Origin: Anthropogastromicrobium aceti
GTDB lineage: Bacteria > Bacillota > Clostridia > Lachnospirales > Lachnospiraceae
Reading direction: 5' to 3' (one strand)
Assembly: GCF_025567095.1 (NCBI RefSeq)
Contig: NZ_JAOQJH010000045.1
DNA: 20,863 nt
Shown: positions 14,147-20,721 of the stretch, piece after piece
Numbering within the stretch: the stretch's first letter is position 1
How the letters are laid out: every line of letters begins with the position of its first letter
Notes under the pieces: generated by a model
Seen by the model: only the letters and a program-made list of their open reading frames with translations
The model's database searches: none
What the model was told of the DNA's origin: nothing
Translations under genes and position numbers: made by a program

Positions 14147-16018
14147 ATGGCTGTTTTAGAAGAATATTATGATGCGGTGGTTATTGGAGCAGGACATGCC
14201 GGCTGTGAGGCGGCGTTAGCTTGTGCCAGACTGGGATTAGAGACGATTGTTTTTACTGTGAGTGTGGAAAGTATAGCAATGATGCCGTGCAATCCGAATA
14301 TAGGAGGAAGCTCTAAGGGTCATCTTGTAAGAGAAGTGGATGCGCTTGGCGGAGAGATGGGCAAAAATATTGATAAGACGTTTATTCAGTCTAAGATGTT
14401 AAATACATCAAAAGGACCATCTGTGCATTCACTTCGTGCACAGGCGGATAAGCGTGCATACTCGCAGGAGATGCGCCATACCATGGAAAATACCGACAAG
14501 CTGACAATACGACAGGCAGAGGTATGTAAACTTCTTGTTGATGAAAATAATAATATAAATGGAGTTGTAACGTATTCTGGTGCAATTTACCATTGTAAAT
14601 GTGTAGTGCTTGCAACTGGAACATATTTAAAGGCACGCTGCATTTATGGTGATATCAGCAATGAAACAGGTCCAAATGGATTGCAGTCAGCGACACATCT
14701 GACAGATTCATTAAAGGAACTCGGCATTGAGATGTTTAGATTTAAGACTGGAACACCAGCGAGAGTTGATAAAAGAAGTATTGATTTTTCAAAAATGCAG
14801 GAACAAAAAGGTGATGAGCGAGTTGTTCCATTCTCATTCACAACAGATCCTGAGAGCGTTCAAAAGGATCAGGTTTCCTGCTGGCTGACGTATACAAATG
14901 AGCAGACACATGAGATTATCAGAAGTAATCTGGATCGCTCACCGCTTTATTCTGGTGTGATTCATGGAACTGGACCTCGTTATTGTCCGTCTATTGAGGA
15001 TAAGGTAGTGCGTTTTGCTGATAAGGATCATCATCAGGTGTTTATTGAGCCGGAAGGTTTGTATACAAATGAGATGTATCTGGGCGGTATGTCAAGTTCT
15101 ATGCCAGAAGATGTGCAGTACGAAATGTACCATACAGTAGCAGGTCTGGAAAATGTAAAAATTGTACGAAACGCATATGCAATTGAATATGACTGTATTA
15201 ATCCAAGACAGCTAAAGCCGACGCTTGAGTTTAAAAAAATAGGAGGATTATACAGCGCAGGACAGTTTAATGGAAGCTCTGGATATGAAGAGGCAGCGGC
15301 ACAGGGAATTATAGCAGGAATCAATGCGGCGCTGCATGTGTTAAAACGTCAGGAATTAGTGTTAGACCGTTCACAGGCATATATTGGTGTTTTGATTGAT
15401 GATCTTGTGACAAAGGAGAATCATGAGCCATATCGCATGATGACATCACGCGCAGAATATCGTTTGTTGCTTCGTCAGGATAATGCAGATCTTCGTTTAA
15501 CTGCAATTGGTCATGAAATCGGATTAATATCTGATGAGCGTTATCAAAAACTAAATGATAAAAAAAGACAGATCGATGAAGAAATCAAGCGTCTTCAAAC
15601 GGCAACTATCGGCACAACACCGCAGGTACAGGCATTTCTTGAACAGCATAACAGCACACTTTTAAAGAGTGGAATGACACTTGAGGAGTTGTTAAAACGT
15701 CCGGAAATCTGTTATAATGATTTGAAAGAAATAGATACAAAGCAACCAGAACTGCCAGAGGCAGTGACGCAGCAGGTAGAGATCAGTATAAAGTATGAAG
15801 GCTATATTAAGCGTCAGCTGCAGCAGGTAGAACAGTTTAAAAAGCTTGAAAAGAAAAAGCTTTCACTTGATTTTGACTACAGTCAGGTACCGAATCTGAG
15901 AAAAGAAGCTATTCAAAAGCTTAATGAATATCAGCCGGCATCAATCGGACAGGCGTCAAGAATATCAGGTGTTTCACCAGCTGATATATCAGTATTACTT
16001 GTTTATTTAAATAGATAA
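14147..16018 (+). CDS. mnmG: tRNA uridine-5-carboxymethylaminomethyl modification enzyme MnmG
   Basis: MnmG is the FAD- and NADH-dependent partner of MnmE in wobble-uridine modification. The 623-residue length is normal. The N-terminal Rossmann FAD motif is VVIGAGHAGCEAA (11-23). Family segments follow in order: NPNIGGSSKGHLVREVDALGG (about 49-69), FKTGTPARV (about 199-207), GPRYCPSIEDKVVRF and YSAGQFNGSSGYEEAAAQG. The C-terminal tRNA-binding helical domain ends with SRISGVSPADISVLLVYLNR. The ATG has a GGAGG-type site. A 98-base spacer separates it from rsmG. Confidence 0.98.
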   Translation: MAVLEEYYDAVVIGAGHAGCEAALACARLGLETIVFTVSVESIAMMPCNPNIGGSSKGHLVREVDALGGEMGKNIDKTFIQSKMLNTSKGPSVHSLRAQADKRAYSQEMRHTMENTDKLTIRQAEVCKLLVDENNNINGVVTYSGAIYHCKCVVLATGTYLKARCIYGDISNETGPNGLQSATHLTDSLKELGIEMFRFKTGTPARVDKRSIDFSKMQEQKGDERVVPFSFTTDPESVQKDQVSCWLTYTNEQTHEIIRSNLDRSPLYSGVIHGTGPRYCPSIEDKVVRFADKDHHQVFIEPEGLYTNEMYLGGMSSSMPEDVQYEMYHTVAGLENVKIVRNAYAIEYDCINPRQLKPTLEFKKIGGLYSAGQFNGSSGYEEAAAQGIIAGINAALHVLKRQELVLDRSQAYIGVLIDDLVTKENHEPYRMMTSRAEYRLLLRQDNADLRLTAIGHEIGLISDERYQKLNDKKRQIDEEIKRLQTATIGTTPQVQAFLEQHNSTLLKSGMTLEELLKRPEICYNDLKEIDTKQPELPEAVTQQVEISIKYEGYIKRQLQQVEQFKKLEKKKLSLDFDYSQVPNLRKEAIQKLNEYQPASIGQASRISGVSPADISVLLVYLNR

Positions 16019-16116
16019 ACAAGAACACTTTATTCGATGTTTTTGTGGAAAAGATAGTTGATATCGAATAGTAAATATAGAATAGTGGAAATAAATGCAT
16101 AAACAGGAGGAAATAA

Positions 16117-16857
16117 ATGGCAGAAACGATACAACAGGGAGAATGCATTGAAAAAATTATGAATGCGTTTGCCAAGATTGGACACGAATTGACTAATAAA
16201 CAGGCAGAGCAGTTTTTTCAATATTATGAAATGCTGGTTGAAACAAATAAGGTAATGAATTTAACCGCAATCACAGAGTTTGATGAAGTGCTGCAGAAGC
16301 ATTTTGTGGACAGCGTGCTAAAATCAGAGATTTTTATCAAGGAAGACACGAAGACTCTGATTGATGTTGGAACTGGAGCAGGATTTCCAGGTGTTCCATT
16401 AAAGATTATGTATCCACAGTTAAAGGTAACATTGCTTGATTCTCTGAATAAGAGATTAAACTTTTTAAATCAGGTTATTGAAAAACTTGGACTTGAAAAC
16501 ATCACCACTGTTCATTATCGTGCAGAGGATGGCGCCAGAAAGGCAGAACTAAGAGAACAATTTGATTGTGTTGTATCAAGAGCTGTTGCCAACATGTCTA
16601 CATTGTGTGAATATTGCCTTCCATATGCAAAAGTAGGAGGATGCTTTGTAGCTTATAAATCAGGTAATGCAGAAGAGGAGATTGATAAGGCAAAGAAAGC
16701 AGTTCATCTGCTTGGTGGAGTAAAGGAAAATGCAATCTACTTTGATCTTCCGGATTCAGATATTGGACGCAGTCTTGTTATAGTGAAGAAAAAAGAGCCT
16801 ACATCAAAAAAATATCCTAGAAAAGCTGGATTGCCAAGTAAGGAACCGCTGCAGTAA
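16117..16857 (+). CDS. rsmG: 16S rRNA (guanine-527-N7) methyltransferase RsmG (GidB)
   Basis: RsmG methylates N7 of G527 in 16S rRNA using S-adenosylmethionine. The 246-residue product has VMNLTAITE (46-54), the SAM-binding glycine-rich motif DVGTGAGFPGVPLKI (83-97), LLDSLNKRLNFL (106-117) and SRAVANM (154-160), followed by a variable basic C-terminus (about 224-246). The ATG follows an AGGAGG site at 16105-16110. The mnmG-rsmG-parA order is typical of Firmicute origins. Confidence 0.97.
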   Translation: MAETIQQGECIEKIMNAFAKIGHELTNKQAEQFFQYYEMLVETNKVMNLTAITEFDEVLQKHFVDSVLKSEIFIKEDTKTLIDVGTGAGFPGVPLKIMYPQLKVTLLDSLNKRLNFLNQVIEKLGLENITTVHYRAEDGARKAELREQFDCVVSRAVANMSTLCEYCLPYAKVGGCFVAYKSGNAEEEIDKAKKAVHLLGGVKENAIYFDLPDSDIGRSLVIVKKKEPTSKKYPRKAGLPSKEPLQ

Positions 16858-16864
16858 AGAAACA

Positions 16865-16887
16865 TACAGTTCACAGGACGTGTGAAC
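16865..16887. repeat. Repeat unit with inverted GTTCACA/TGTGAAC, copy 1
   Basis: TACAGTTCACAGGAC at 16865-16879 recurs exactly at 17031-17045. In this copy GTTCACA (16869-16875) pairs with TGTGAAC (16881-16887) around GGACG. In the second copy GTTCACA (17035-17041) has a partner TGTGAA further away (17072-17077). The two copies flank the pair of parS sites. This could be an operator or the remnant of a local duplication. Confidence 0.5.
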
Positions 16888-16896
16888 AGGTAACAA

Positions 16897-16912
16897 TGTT
16901 CCACGTGGAACA
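16897..16912. other. parS site 1
   Basis: TGTTCCACGTGGAACA is a perfect palindrome matching the parS form TGTTnCACGTGnAACA recognised by ParB/Spo0J. With flanking bases the palindrome covers 18 bp (16896-16913). It lies in the spacer between rsmG and parA, as origin-proximal parS sites often do. A half-site copy TGTTCCAC sits at 16938-16945. Confidence 0.96.
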
Positions 16913-16954
16913 TGAACAATTAAAAATACAAAAGAAATGTTCCACAGGAGATAA

Positions 16955-16970
16955 TGTTCCACGTGGAACA
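16955..16970. other. parS site 2, possibly also a terminator
   Basis: A second perfect TGTTCCACGTGGAACA, 58 bp from the first (start to start). Here the palindrome extends to 20 bp (16953-16972) and runs into T's reaching 16977. RNA made from rsmG would form an 8-bp stem (AATGTTCC with GGAACATT) with an ACGT loop followed by U's, the form of an intrinsic terminator. The parS identity is firm; the terminator role is inference. Confidence 0.95.
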
Positions 16971-16977
16971 TTTTTTT

Positions 16978-17007
16978 ATGGCATTTTGAAGAAAGAAGTG
17001 CTATACT
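16978..17007 (+). promoter_or_regulatory. Possible parAB promoter
   Basis: -10 TATACT (17002-17007) with a weak -35 ATGGCA (16978-16983) at an 18-bp spacing. It lies immediately after parS site 2 and 110 bases before the parA ATG, so ParB bound at parS could affect it. The -35 matches only four of six consensus bases. Confidence 0.35.
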
Positions 17008-17030
17008 GTAGAAAAGATGCAAAAAAACGT

Positions 17031-17077
17031 TACAGTTCACAGGACACCCATTCGCAAAAATGCACGTTTCGTGTGAA
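17031..17077. repeat. Repeat unit with GTTCACA/TGTGAA, copy 2
   Basis: The 15-base repeat TACAGTTCACAGGAC is found again at 17031-17045, 166 bp from copy 1, followed at 17072-17077 by TGTGAA. It falls in the parA 5' leader, downstream of the possible promoter. No other use for it is visible. Confidence 0.45.
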
Positions 17078-17117
17078 TTGTAATAAAATCATGCTATTTA
17101 GCAGAAATGAGGATATT

Positions 17118-17882
17118 ATGGGAAGAATTATAGCTGTTGCAAATCAGAAGGGTGGAGTTGGCAAGACTACTACTGCAATCAATCTGGCAGCTTCATTAGC
17201 AGAATACAAGAAAAATGTACTTATCATTGATATGGATCCTCAGGGAAATACAACCAGTGGATTCGGCGTTGATAAAAATGAACTTGAGCATTCACTGTAT
17301 GATCTGATTACAGATAACTGTACAATACAAGAATGCATTCTTGAAAATGTATTATTCGATACCCTTTCACTTATTGGGTCAAATGTGAACCTGTCAGGAG
17401 CGGAAATCGAATTGATTGATGTGGAACGTAAGGAATTTATTTTAAAGGATGCACTTGATGAGATTAAGGATCAGTATGATTTTATTGTAATTGATTGCCC
17501 GCCATCTCTGAGTATGCTCACTGTTAATGCGCTTAGTGCAGCTGACACAGTACTTGTTCCAATTCAGTGTGAATATTATGCACTTGAAGGTCTAACACAG
17601 CTGTTACATACAATTAATCTGGTAAAGAGCCGCTTGAATCCGGATCTGGAAATGGAAGGTGTTGTATTTACCATGTATGATGCGAGAACTAATCTGTCAC
17701 TTCAGGTAGTCGAGAATGTAAAAGACAATTTGCAGGAGCGAGTTTATAAGACAATTATTCCAAGAAATGTGCGTCTTGCAGAGGCACCGAGCCATGGACT
17801 GCCAATCAATTTGTATGACGCAAGATCAACAGGAGCAGAAGCATATCACCAACTGGCAGAAGAGGTTATAAACAGAGAGTAG
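17118..17882 (+). CDS. parA: Chromosome partitioning ATPase ParA (Soj)
   Basis: ParA/Soj is a deviant-Walker ATPase that binds DNA as an ATP dimer, helps segregate origins with ParB, and in B. subtilis also regulates DnaA. From the ATG at 17118 it has 254 residues, the usual Soj length. The P-loop is KGGVGKTT (11-18) with the signature lysine K11, followed by IIDMDPQGN (36-44) and the Walker B strand FIVIDCPPSL. The reading frame is open back to 16896, but that extension is translated from the parS palindromes and spacer and has no family similarity, so I reject it. The chosen ATG has an ATGAGG-type site. Confidence 0.97.
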   Translation: MGRIIAVANQKGGVGKTTTAINLAASLAEYKKNVLIIDMDPQGNTTSGFGVDKNELEHSLYDLITDNCTIQECILENVLFDTLSLIGSNVNLSGAEIELIDVERKEFILKDALDEIKDQYDFIVIDCPPSLSMLTVNALSAADTVLVPIQCEYYALEGLTQLLHTINLVKSRLNPDLEMEGVVFTMYDARTNLSLQVVENVKDNLQERVYKTIIPRNVRLAEAPSHGLPINLYDARSTGAEAYHQLAEEVINRE

Positions 17883-17937
17883 TTAAAAATTATTCACAAA
17901 ATTGCAAATGGTACTGAATGATAGAAAGGATGAAAGA

Positions 17938-18858
17938 ATGGCACTCAATAAAAAAGGTGGTCTTGGAAAAGGTCTCGGCAAAGGTATCGATTCCTTGATC
18001 AGCAATGCGTATGCAGTAGAAACAAAGAAAAAAGATTCAGCAGCTGATAAAAAAGAGCCAGAGACAACAGTAAAGTTGCGTCTTGTGGAGCCAGCATCTT
18101 CTCAACCAAGACTGAAATTTGATGAGGATACATTGACTGAACTTGCAGAATCTATCAAAAAATATGGCGTAATTCAACCGATTGTAGTAAAGAAGGTAGA
18201 GGATCATTATCAGATTATTGCTGGAGAACGCAGATGGAGAGCAGCAAAGCAGGCTGGATTGAAGGATATTCCAGTCATTATAAAAGATTATGATGAACAG
18301 CAGATCGCAGAAATTGCACTGATTGAGAATTTACAGAGAGAAGATTTAAACCCTATTGAAGAAGCAAAAGCATATCAGTCATTGATTGAAAAGTATCAGC
18401 TAAAACAGGAAGAGATTGCAGAGAAAGTATTTAAAAGCCGAAGTGTAATCACAAATGCACTTAGATTGCTTAAGCTAGATGAAGAGGTTCAGCTTATGCT
18501 AATGGAAGGGCAGATTACAAACGGACATGCGAAGGCGATTTTGGGACTGGAAGATAAAGAAGAACAGCGTGCTGTTGCACAGAAGGTTGTGAAAGAGCAA
18601 CTAAGCGTGCGCGATACTGAAAAGTATATTAAGAGTTTGTTGGATAAGAAAAATGAGCCAGCTGTTACAAAGCCAGTTTTAAAGAACCAGACATTATATG
18701 AGACATTGGAGAGTCGTATGAAGTCTCGCATGGGTACGAAGGTGCAGATTAAGAGAAAGTCTGATGACAAGGGCAAGATTGAAATTGACTATTATTCAAA
18801 TGATGATCTTGAGCGCATCATTGAACTAATGGGAATTACTAAGGATACAATCGAGTAA
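17938..18858 (+). CDS. parB: Chromosome partitioning protein ParB (Spo0J)
   Basis: ParB is the CTP-dependent clamp that loads at parS and spreads, organising the origin with ParA and SMC. From ATG 17938 it has 306 residues. The N-terminus has the ParA-stimulating basic stretch MALNKKGGLGKGLGKGIDSL. The CTP-binding ParB/Srx domain carries GERRWRA (96-102) and ENLQREDLNPIEEA (130-143). The helix-turn-helix (about 155-180) reads LKQEEIAEKVFKSRSVITNALRLL in pieces, with F165 where many ParB proteins have glycine. The C-terminal dimer domain starts about 250. The frame allows a start at 17902 (TTG), but ATG 17938 has an AAAGGA site and the normal N-terminus. It lies 55 bases after parA. Confidence 0.97.
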   Translation: MALNKKGGLGKGLGKGIDSLISNAYAVETKKKDSAADKKEPETTVKLRLVEPASSQPRLKFDEDTLTELAESIKKYGVIQPIVVKKVEDHYQIIAGERRWRAAKQAGLKDIPVIIKDYDEQQIAEIALIENLQREDLNPIEEAKAYQSLIEKYQLKQEEIAEKVFKSRSVITNALRLLKLDEEVQLMLMEGQITNGHAKAILGLEDKEEQRAVAQKVVKEQLSVRDTEKYIKSLLDKKNEPAVTKPVLKNQTLYETLESRMKSRMGTKVQIKRKSDDKGKIEIDYYSNDDLERIIELMGITKDTIE

Positions 18859-18885
18859 ATTAGTTAAAACTTAGAAAAAGAAAAC

Positions 18886-18906
18886 TGAACAGAGGATAAC
18901 TGTTCA
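18886..18906. repeat. Small inverted repeat between parB and the DUF4446 gene
   Basis: TGAACAG (18886-18892) and CTGTTCA (18900-18906) form a perfect 7-bp stem with a 7-base loop, with no T-run after it. A similar arrangement (TGAACAGGTAAC then TGTTC) occurs before parA at 16883-16901. It could be a weak attenuator or a binding site. Confidence 0.35.
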
Positions 18907-18929
18907 ACTAGAGGAAAGGAAAATAAAAT

Positions 18930-19517
18930 ATGGAAATTCTGAATCAGGCGATGGAATTTACACAGCAGTATAGCCTGTTTTTTCTGGCAGGAATGTTCGC
19001 TGTGATTTTGATTCTTGTGATCTGCATGACTGTTATAAACAGCAGAATGAAAGAATTGCAGGCAGCATATGATGATTTTATGCGCGGTAATGATGGAAAA
19101 TCACTTGAGGGCATTTTAAAGACAGTAGTAGAAGATAATAAGCGTGTAAAGATCCAGTGCAAGCGTGATATTGATGAGATCATTAGCATGAAGAAAGGAC
19201 TTAAGGCAACATACAAAAAGATTGGTATTATGAAATATGATACCTTTCGAGGAATGGCTGGAAAGCTGAGCTTTTCACTGGCACTTCTTGATGGTGATGA
19301 CAGCGGTTTTGTATTAAGCAGTATGCATACGCAGGATGGCTGCTACAGCTATTTAAAAGAAATTATTCATGGACAATCACATGCAACACTCAGCAATGAG
19401 GAGCGAGATGCTTTGGAGATGGCATTAAATTATAATGTCGATGCAGCTAAATTAGAAGAGAAACAAGCGCAGCAGGCAACTCTAGTACAGCAGGATACAA
19501 ATGAAACTAAAAATTAA
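18930..19517 (+). CDS. DUF4446 family membrane-anchored protein
   Basis: This 195-residue protein has one N-terminal transmembrane segment (about 16-37, FFLAGMFAVILILVICMTVI) and a soluble domain with MKELQAAYDDFMRG, a charged helical region (about 60-90) and the family core IGIMKYDTFRGMAGKLSFSLALLD (about 98-121), GFVLSSMHT and YLKEI. This matches my memory of DUF4446, a clostridial family encoded next to parB. Its function is unknown. It may be membrane-tethered with its domain in the cytoplasm. The AGGAAAGGA ribosome site is good. It ends the plus-strand run before a bidirectional terminator. Confidence 0.85.
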   Translation: MEILNQAMEFTQQYSLFFLAGMFAVILILVICMTVINSRMKELQAAYDDFMRGNDGKSLEGILKTVVEDNKRVKIQCKRDIDEIISMKKGLKATYKKIGIMKYDTFRGMAGKLSFSLALLDGDDSGFVLSSMHTQDGCYSYLKEIIHGQSHATLSNEERDALEMALNYNVDAAKLEEKQAQQATLVQQDTNETKN

Positions 19518-19528
19518 ATAGAGTAATT

Positions 19529-19577
19529 AAAAAACGGCTTTCAGAACAGAAACTACTGATCTGGAAAGCCGTTTTTT
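19529..19577. terminator. Bidirectional intrinsic terminator
   Basis: 19529-19542 and 19564-19577 are exactly complementary over 14 bp (AAAAAACGGCTTTC with GAAAGCCGTTTTTT). The stem continues inward with CAGA/TCTG-type pairs, with one mismatch. A's on one side and T's on the other let it work for both the DUF4446 transcript (+) and the convergent HAD transcript (-). Confidence 0.92.
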
Positions 19578-19589
19578 GTTAATATAGAA

Positions 19590-20107
19590 TTAAAGAATAG
19601 AAAGTAACTCACTCAGCTGTTTTATCTCATAAGTTGGTGCCTGTGACATTGTATTATCAGAGCCATTTGGGTTAAACCAGCAGGTATCAATGCCATATTG
19701 GATTCCACCGATGATATCGGAGGTTAAAGAGTCACCAATGACAAGTGCTTTAGAAACAGAAATTTGAAGCTTTGAAAATACAGCATCAAAAAATTCTTTT
19801 TTGGGTTTTTGACATCCGAGTTCTTCTGAAATGAATAGATCAGAAATCATTGGTGTCAATTCAGAGTGAGATAGGCGGCTGTGTTGAGTGGTACTTCGTC
19901 CATTTGTAATGATGGAAACCTTATATCCTCTTTCATGCAGAATGCTGCATACACGAAGGGCATCGTGAATTGGCGTGCAGTCTTCGCCAAGGCTTGTCTG
20001 ATAAAGCTGGCACATTAGAGCCGGATCACCATCTTTGCCAACAGCAGCAAGAAAATCATGAAATCTGGCAATTGCTAGTGCTGCAGAAGTAATTTCACAG
20101 ATTTGAT
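19590..20107 (-). pseudogene. HAD-superfamily hydrolase, YjjG-like, 5' end cut off by an IS element
   Basis: The reading frame carries HAD motif II (IITNG), motif III (KPKKEFFDAVF, with the lysine) and motif IV (VIGDSLTSDIIGG), then GIDTCWFNPNG, characteristic of YjjG-type nucleotidases. Motif I (DxDxT), with the nucleophile aspartate, is missing. Upstream of the first ATG (20013-20015), coding similarity continues (RFHDFLAAVGKDGDPAL) back to about 20107, where IS DNA begins. The frame then hits a stop inside the IS hairpin (20124-20126). About 60 N-terminal residues are lost relative to a family length near 230. The rest may lie past the right edge of the IS. The remnant cannot be catalytically active on its own. 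Confidence 0.82.
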
Positions 20108-20116
20108 AAGGAAGCC

Positions 20117-20132
20117 CGCCCCTTTAGGGGCG
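20117..20132. repeat. Subterminal hairpin of the IS left end
   Basis: CGCCCC (20117-20122) and GGGGCG (20127-20132) form a perfect GC-rich 6-bp stem with a TTTA loop, 9 bases inside the inferred left end. TnpA of this family recognises such hairpins in single-stranded ends. Read as minus-strand RNA it is not followed by a U-run. Confidence 0.75.
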
Positions 20133-20164
20133 ATTTTGTAATGTGGCTTGAGATTATTTTGATC

Positions 20165-20195
20165 TTTCCGTTTTTCGTGTTCCGAAAAACGGAAA
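20165..20195. repeat. Long perfect hairpin downstream of tnpA
   Basis: TTTCCGTTTTTCG (20165-20177) and CGAAAAACGGAAA (20183-20195) pair perfectly over 13 bp around a TGTTC loop. It lies between the left-end hairpin and the tnpA stop. There is no adjacent T-run, so its role is not obvious: end structure, mRNA stability and blocking of outside transcription are all possible. Confidence 0.7.
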
Positions 20196-20229
20196 TGTTC
20201 TGAATGAAAAGCTGGTCGTTTAAGAAATA

Positions 20230-20631
20230 TTATCCTTGGTTTTCAATATATCGTTCGATAACTGCTTGTGATACGGTGACAATAGACGCTGCAAAATAGC
20301 TGTCTGACCATAGAACATGCTTTTTCCAGTAATGTTGTTCTAACAGGGCAGAATGTTGCTGCCAAGATAAGTAAGTACTGTGTTGTTTTAATATAGACAC
20401 AATATGAGTAATGGAATCAGTAGGGTTGTACTGAAGTAGAATGTGAACATGATCCTGATCGGTTTCCATGCGTTTTACATACCAGTGATTCTTAACACAC
20501 GTATCAAATAAATATTGTTTAACTGCATCTCGAAAATCACCCAGTACTATTTTCTTTCTATACTTTGTTACAAAAATCAGATGAACCATTAATAGATTCT
20601 TATTGTGTCGTCTATGCTGATAAATATCCAT
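20230..20631 (-). CDS. tnpA: IS200/IS605-family transposase TnpA (Y1 HUH single-strand transposase)
   Basis: TnpA cuts and rejoins single-stranded DNA at the IS ends using one tyrosine, acting as a dimer. The 133-residue length is typical. MVHLIFVTKYRKKIV (15-29) is the usual first strand. The HUH metal-binding pair is H61 and H63 in DHVHILL (60-66). The segment LWSDSYFAASIVTVS (107-121) leads to the helix with the catalytic tyrosine Y128 in ERYIENQ. All catalytic residues are present, so the enzyme looks intact. The ATG has an AAGGAGA site, and a promoter at 20662-20689 faces it. Confidence 0.96.
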   Translation of the reverse strand: MDIYQHRRHNKNLLMVHLIFVTKYRKKIVLGDFRDAVKQYLFDTCVKNHWYVKRMETDQDHVHILLQYNPTDSITHIVSILKQHSTYLSWQQHSALLEQHYWKKHVLWSDSYFAASIVTVSQAVIERYIENQG

Positions 20632-20649
20632 AAAATCTCCTTTTAGGGC

Positions 20650-20678
20650 TTGAAATATATTATTATATATATTATAAT
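20650..20678 (+). promoter_or_regulatory. Promoter of tnpB
   Basis: -35 TTGAAA (20650-20655), a 17-bp spacer and a perfect -10 TATAAT (20673-20678), about 44 bases before the tnpB ATG. It overlaps the oppositely directed tnpA promoter, so the two may compete for polymerase. Confidence 0.7.
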
Positions 20679-20689
20679 ATACATATCAA
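20662..20689 (-). promoter_or_regulatory. Promoter of tnpA
   Basis: On the minus strand -35 TTGATA (20684-20689), a 16-bp spacer and -10 TATAAT (20662-20667), about 31 bases before the tnpA start. It shares the AT-rich segment with the tnpB promoter. The low complexity of this DNA makes the exact hexamers less certain. Confidence 0.6.
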
Positions 20690-20721
20690 CACAAATATAC
20701 AATAGAAAGGAGAAAGATGCA

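Noticed and set aside
16031..16070. Inverted repeat TATTCGAT/ATCGAATA between mnmG and rsmG
   Set aside because: The 24-base loop is large, there is no T-run, and an 8-bp AT-rich match of this kind is easily due to chance.
16896..17117. An N-terminal extension of ParA by 74 residues
   Set aside because: The frame is open only because the parS palindromes and spacer lack stops. The ATG at 17118 gives the normal Soj N-terminus and length, and a ribosome site.
9545..20215. Shared segment TTCTGAATGAAAA(A)GCTGG at 9548-9566 and 20198-20215
   Set aside because: Apart from one extra A the match is good, but a single 13-base exact match is expected by chance in 20 kb. One copy is in origin DNA and the other in an IS, with no shared context.
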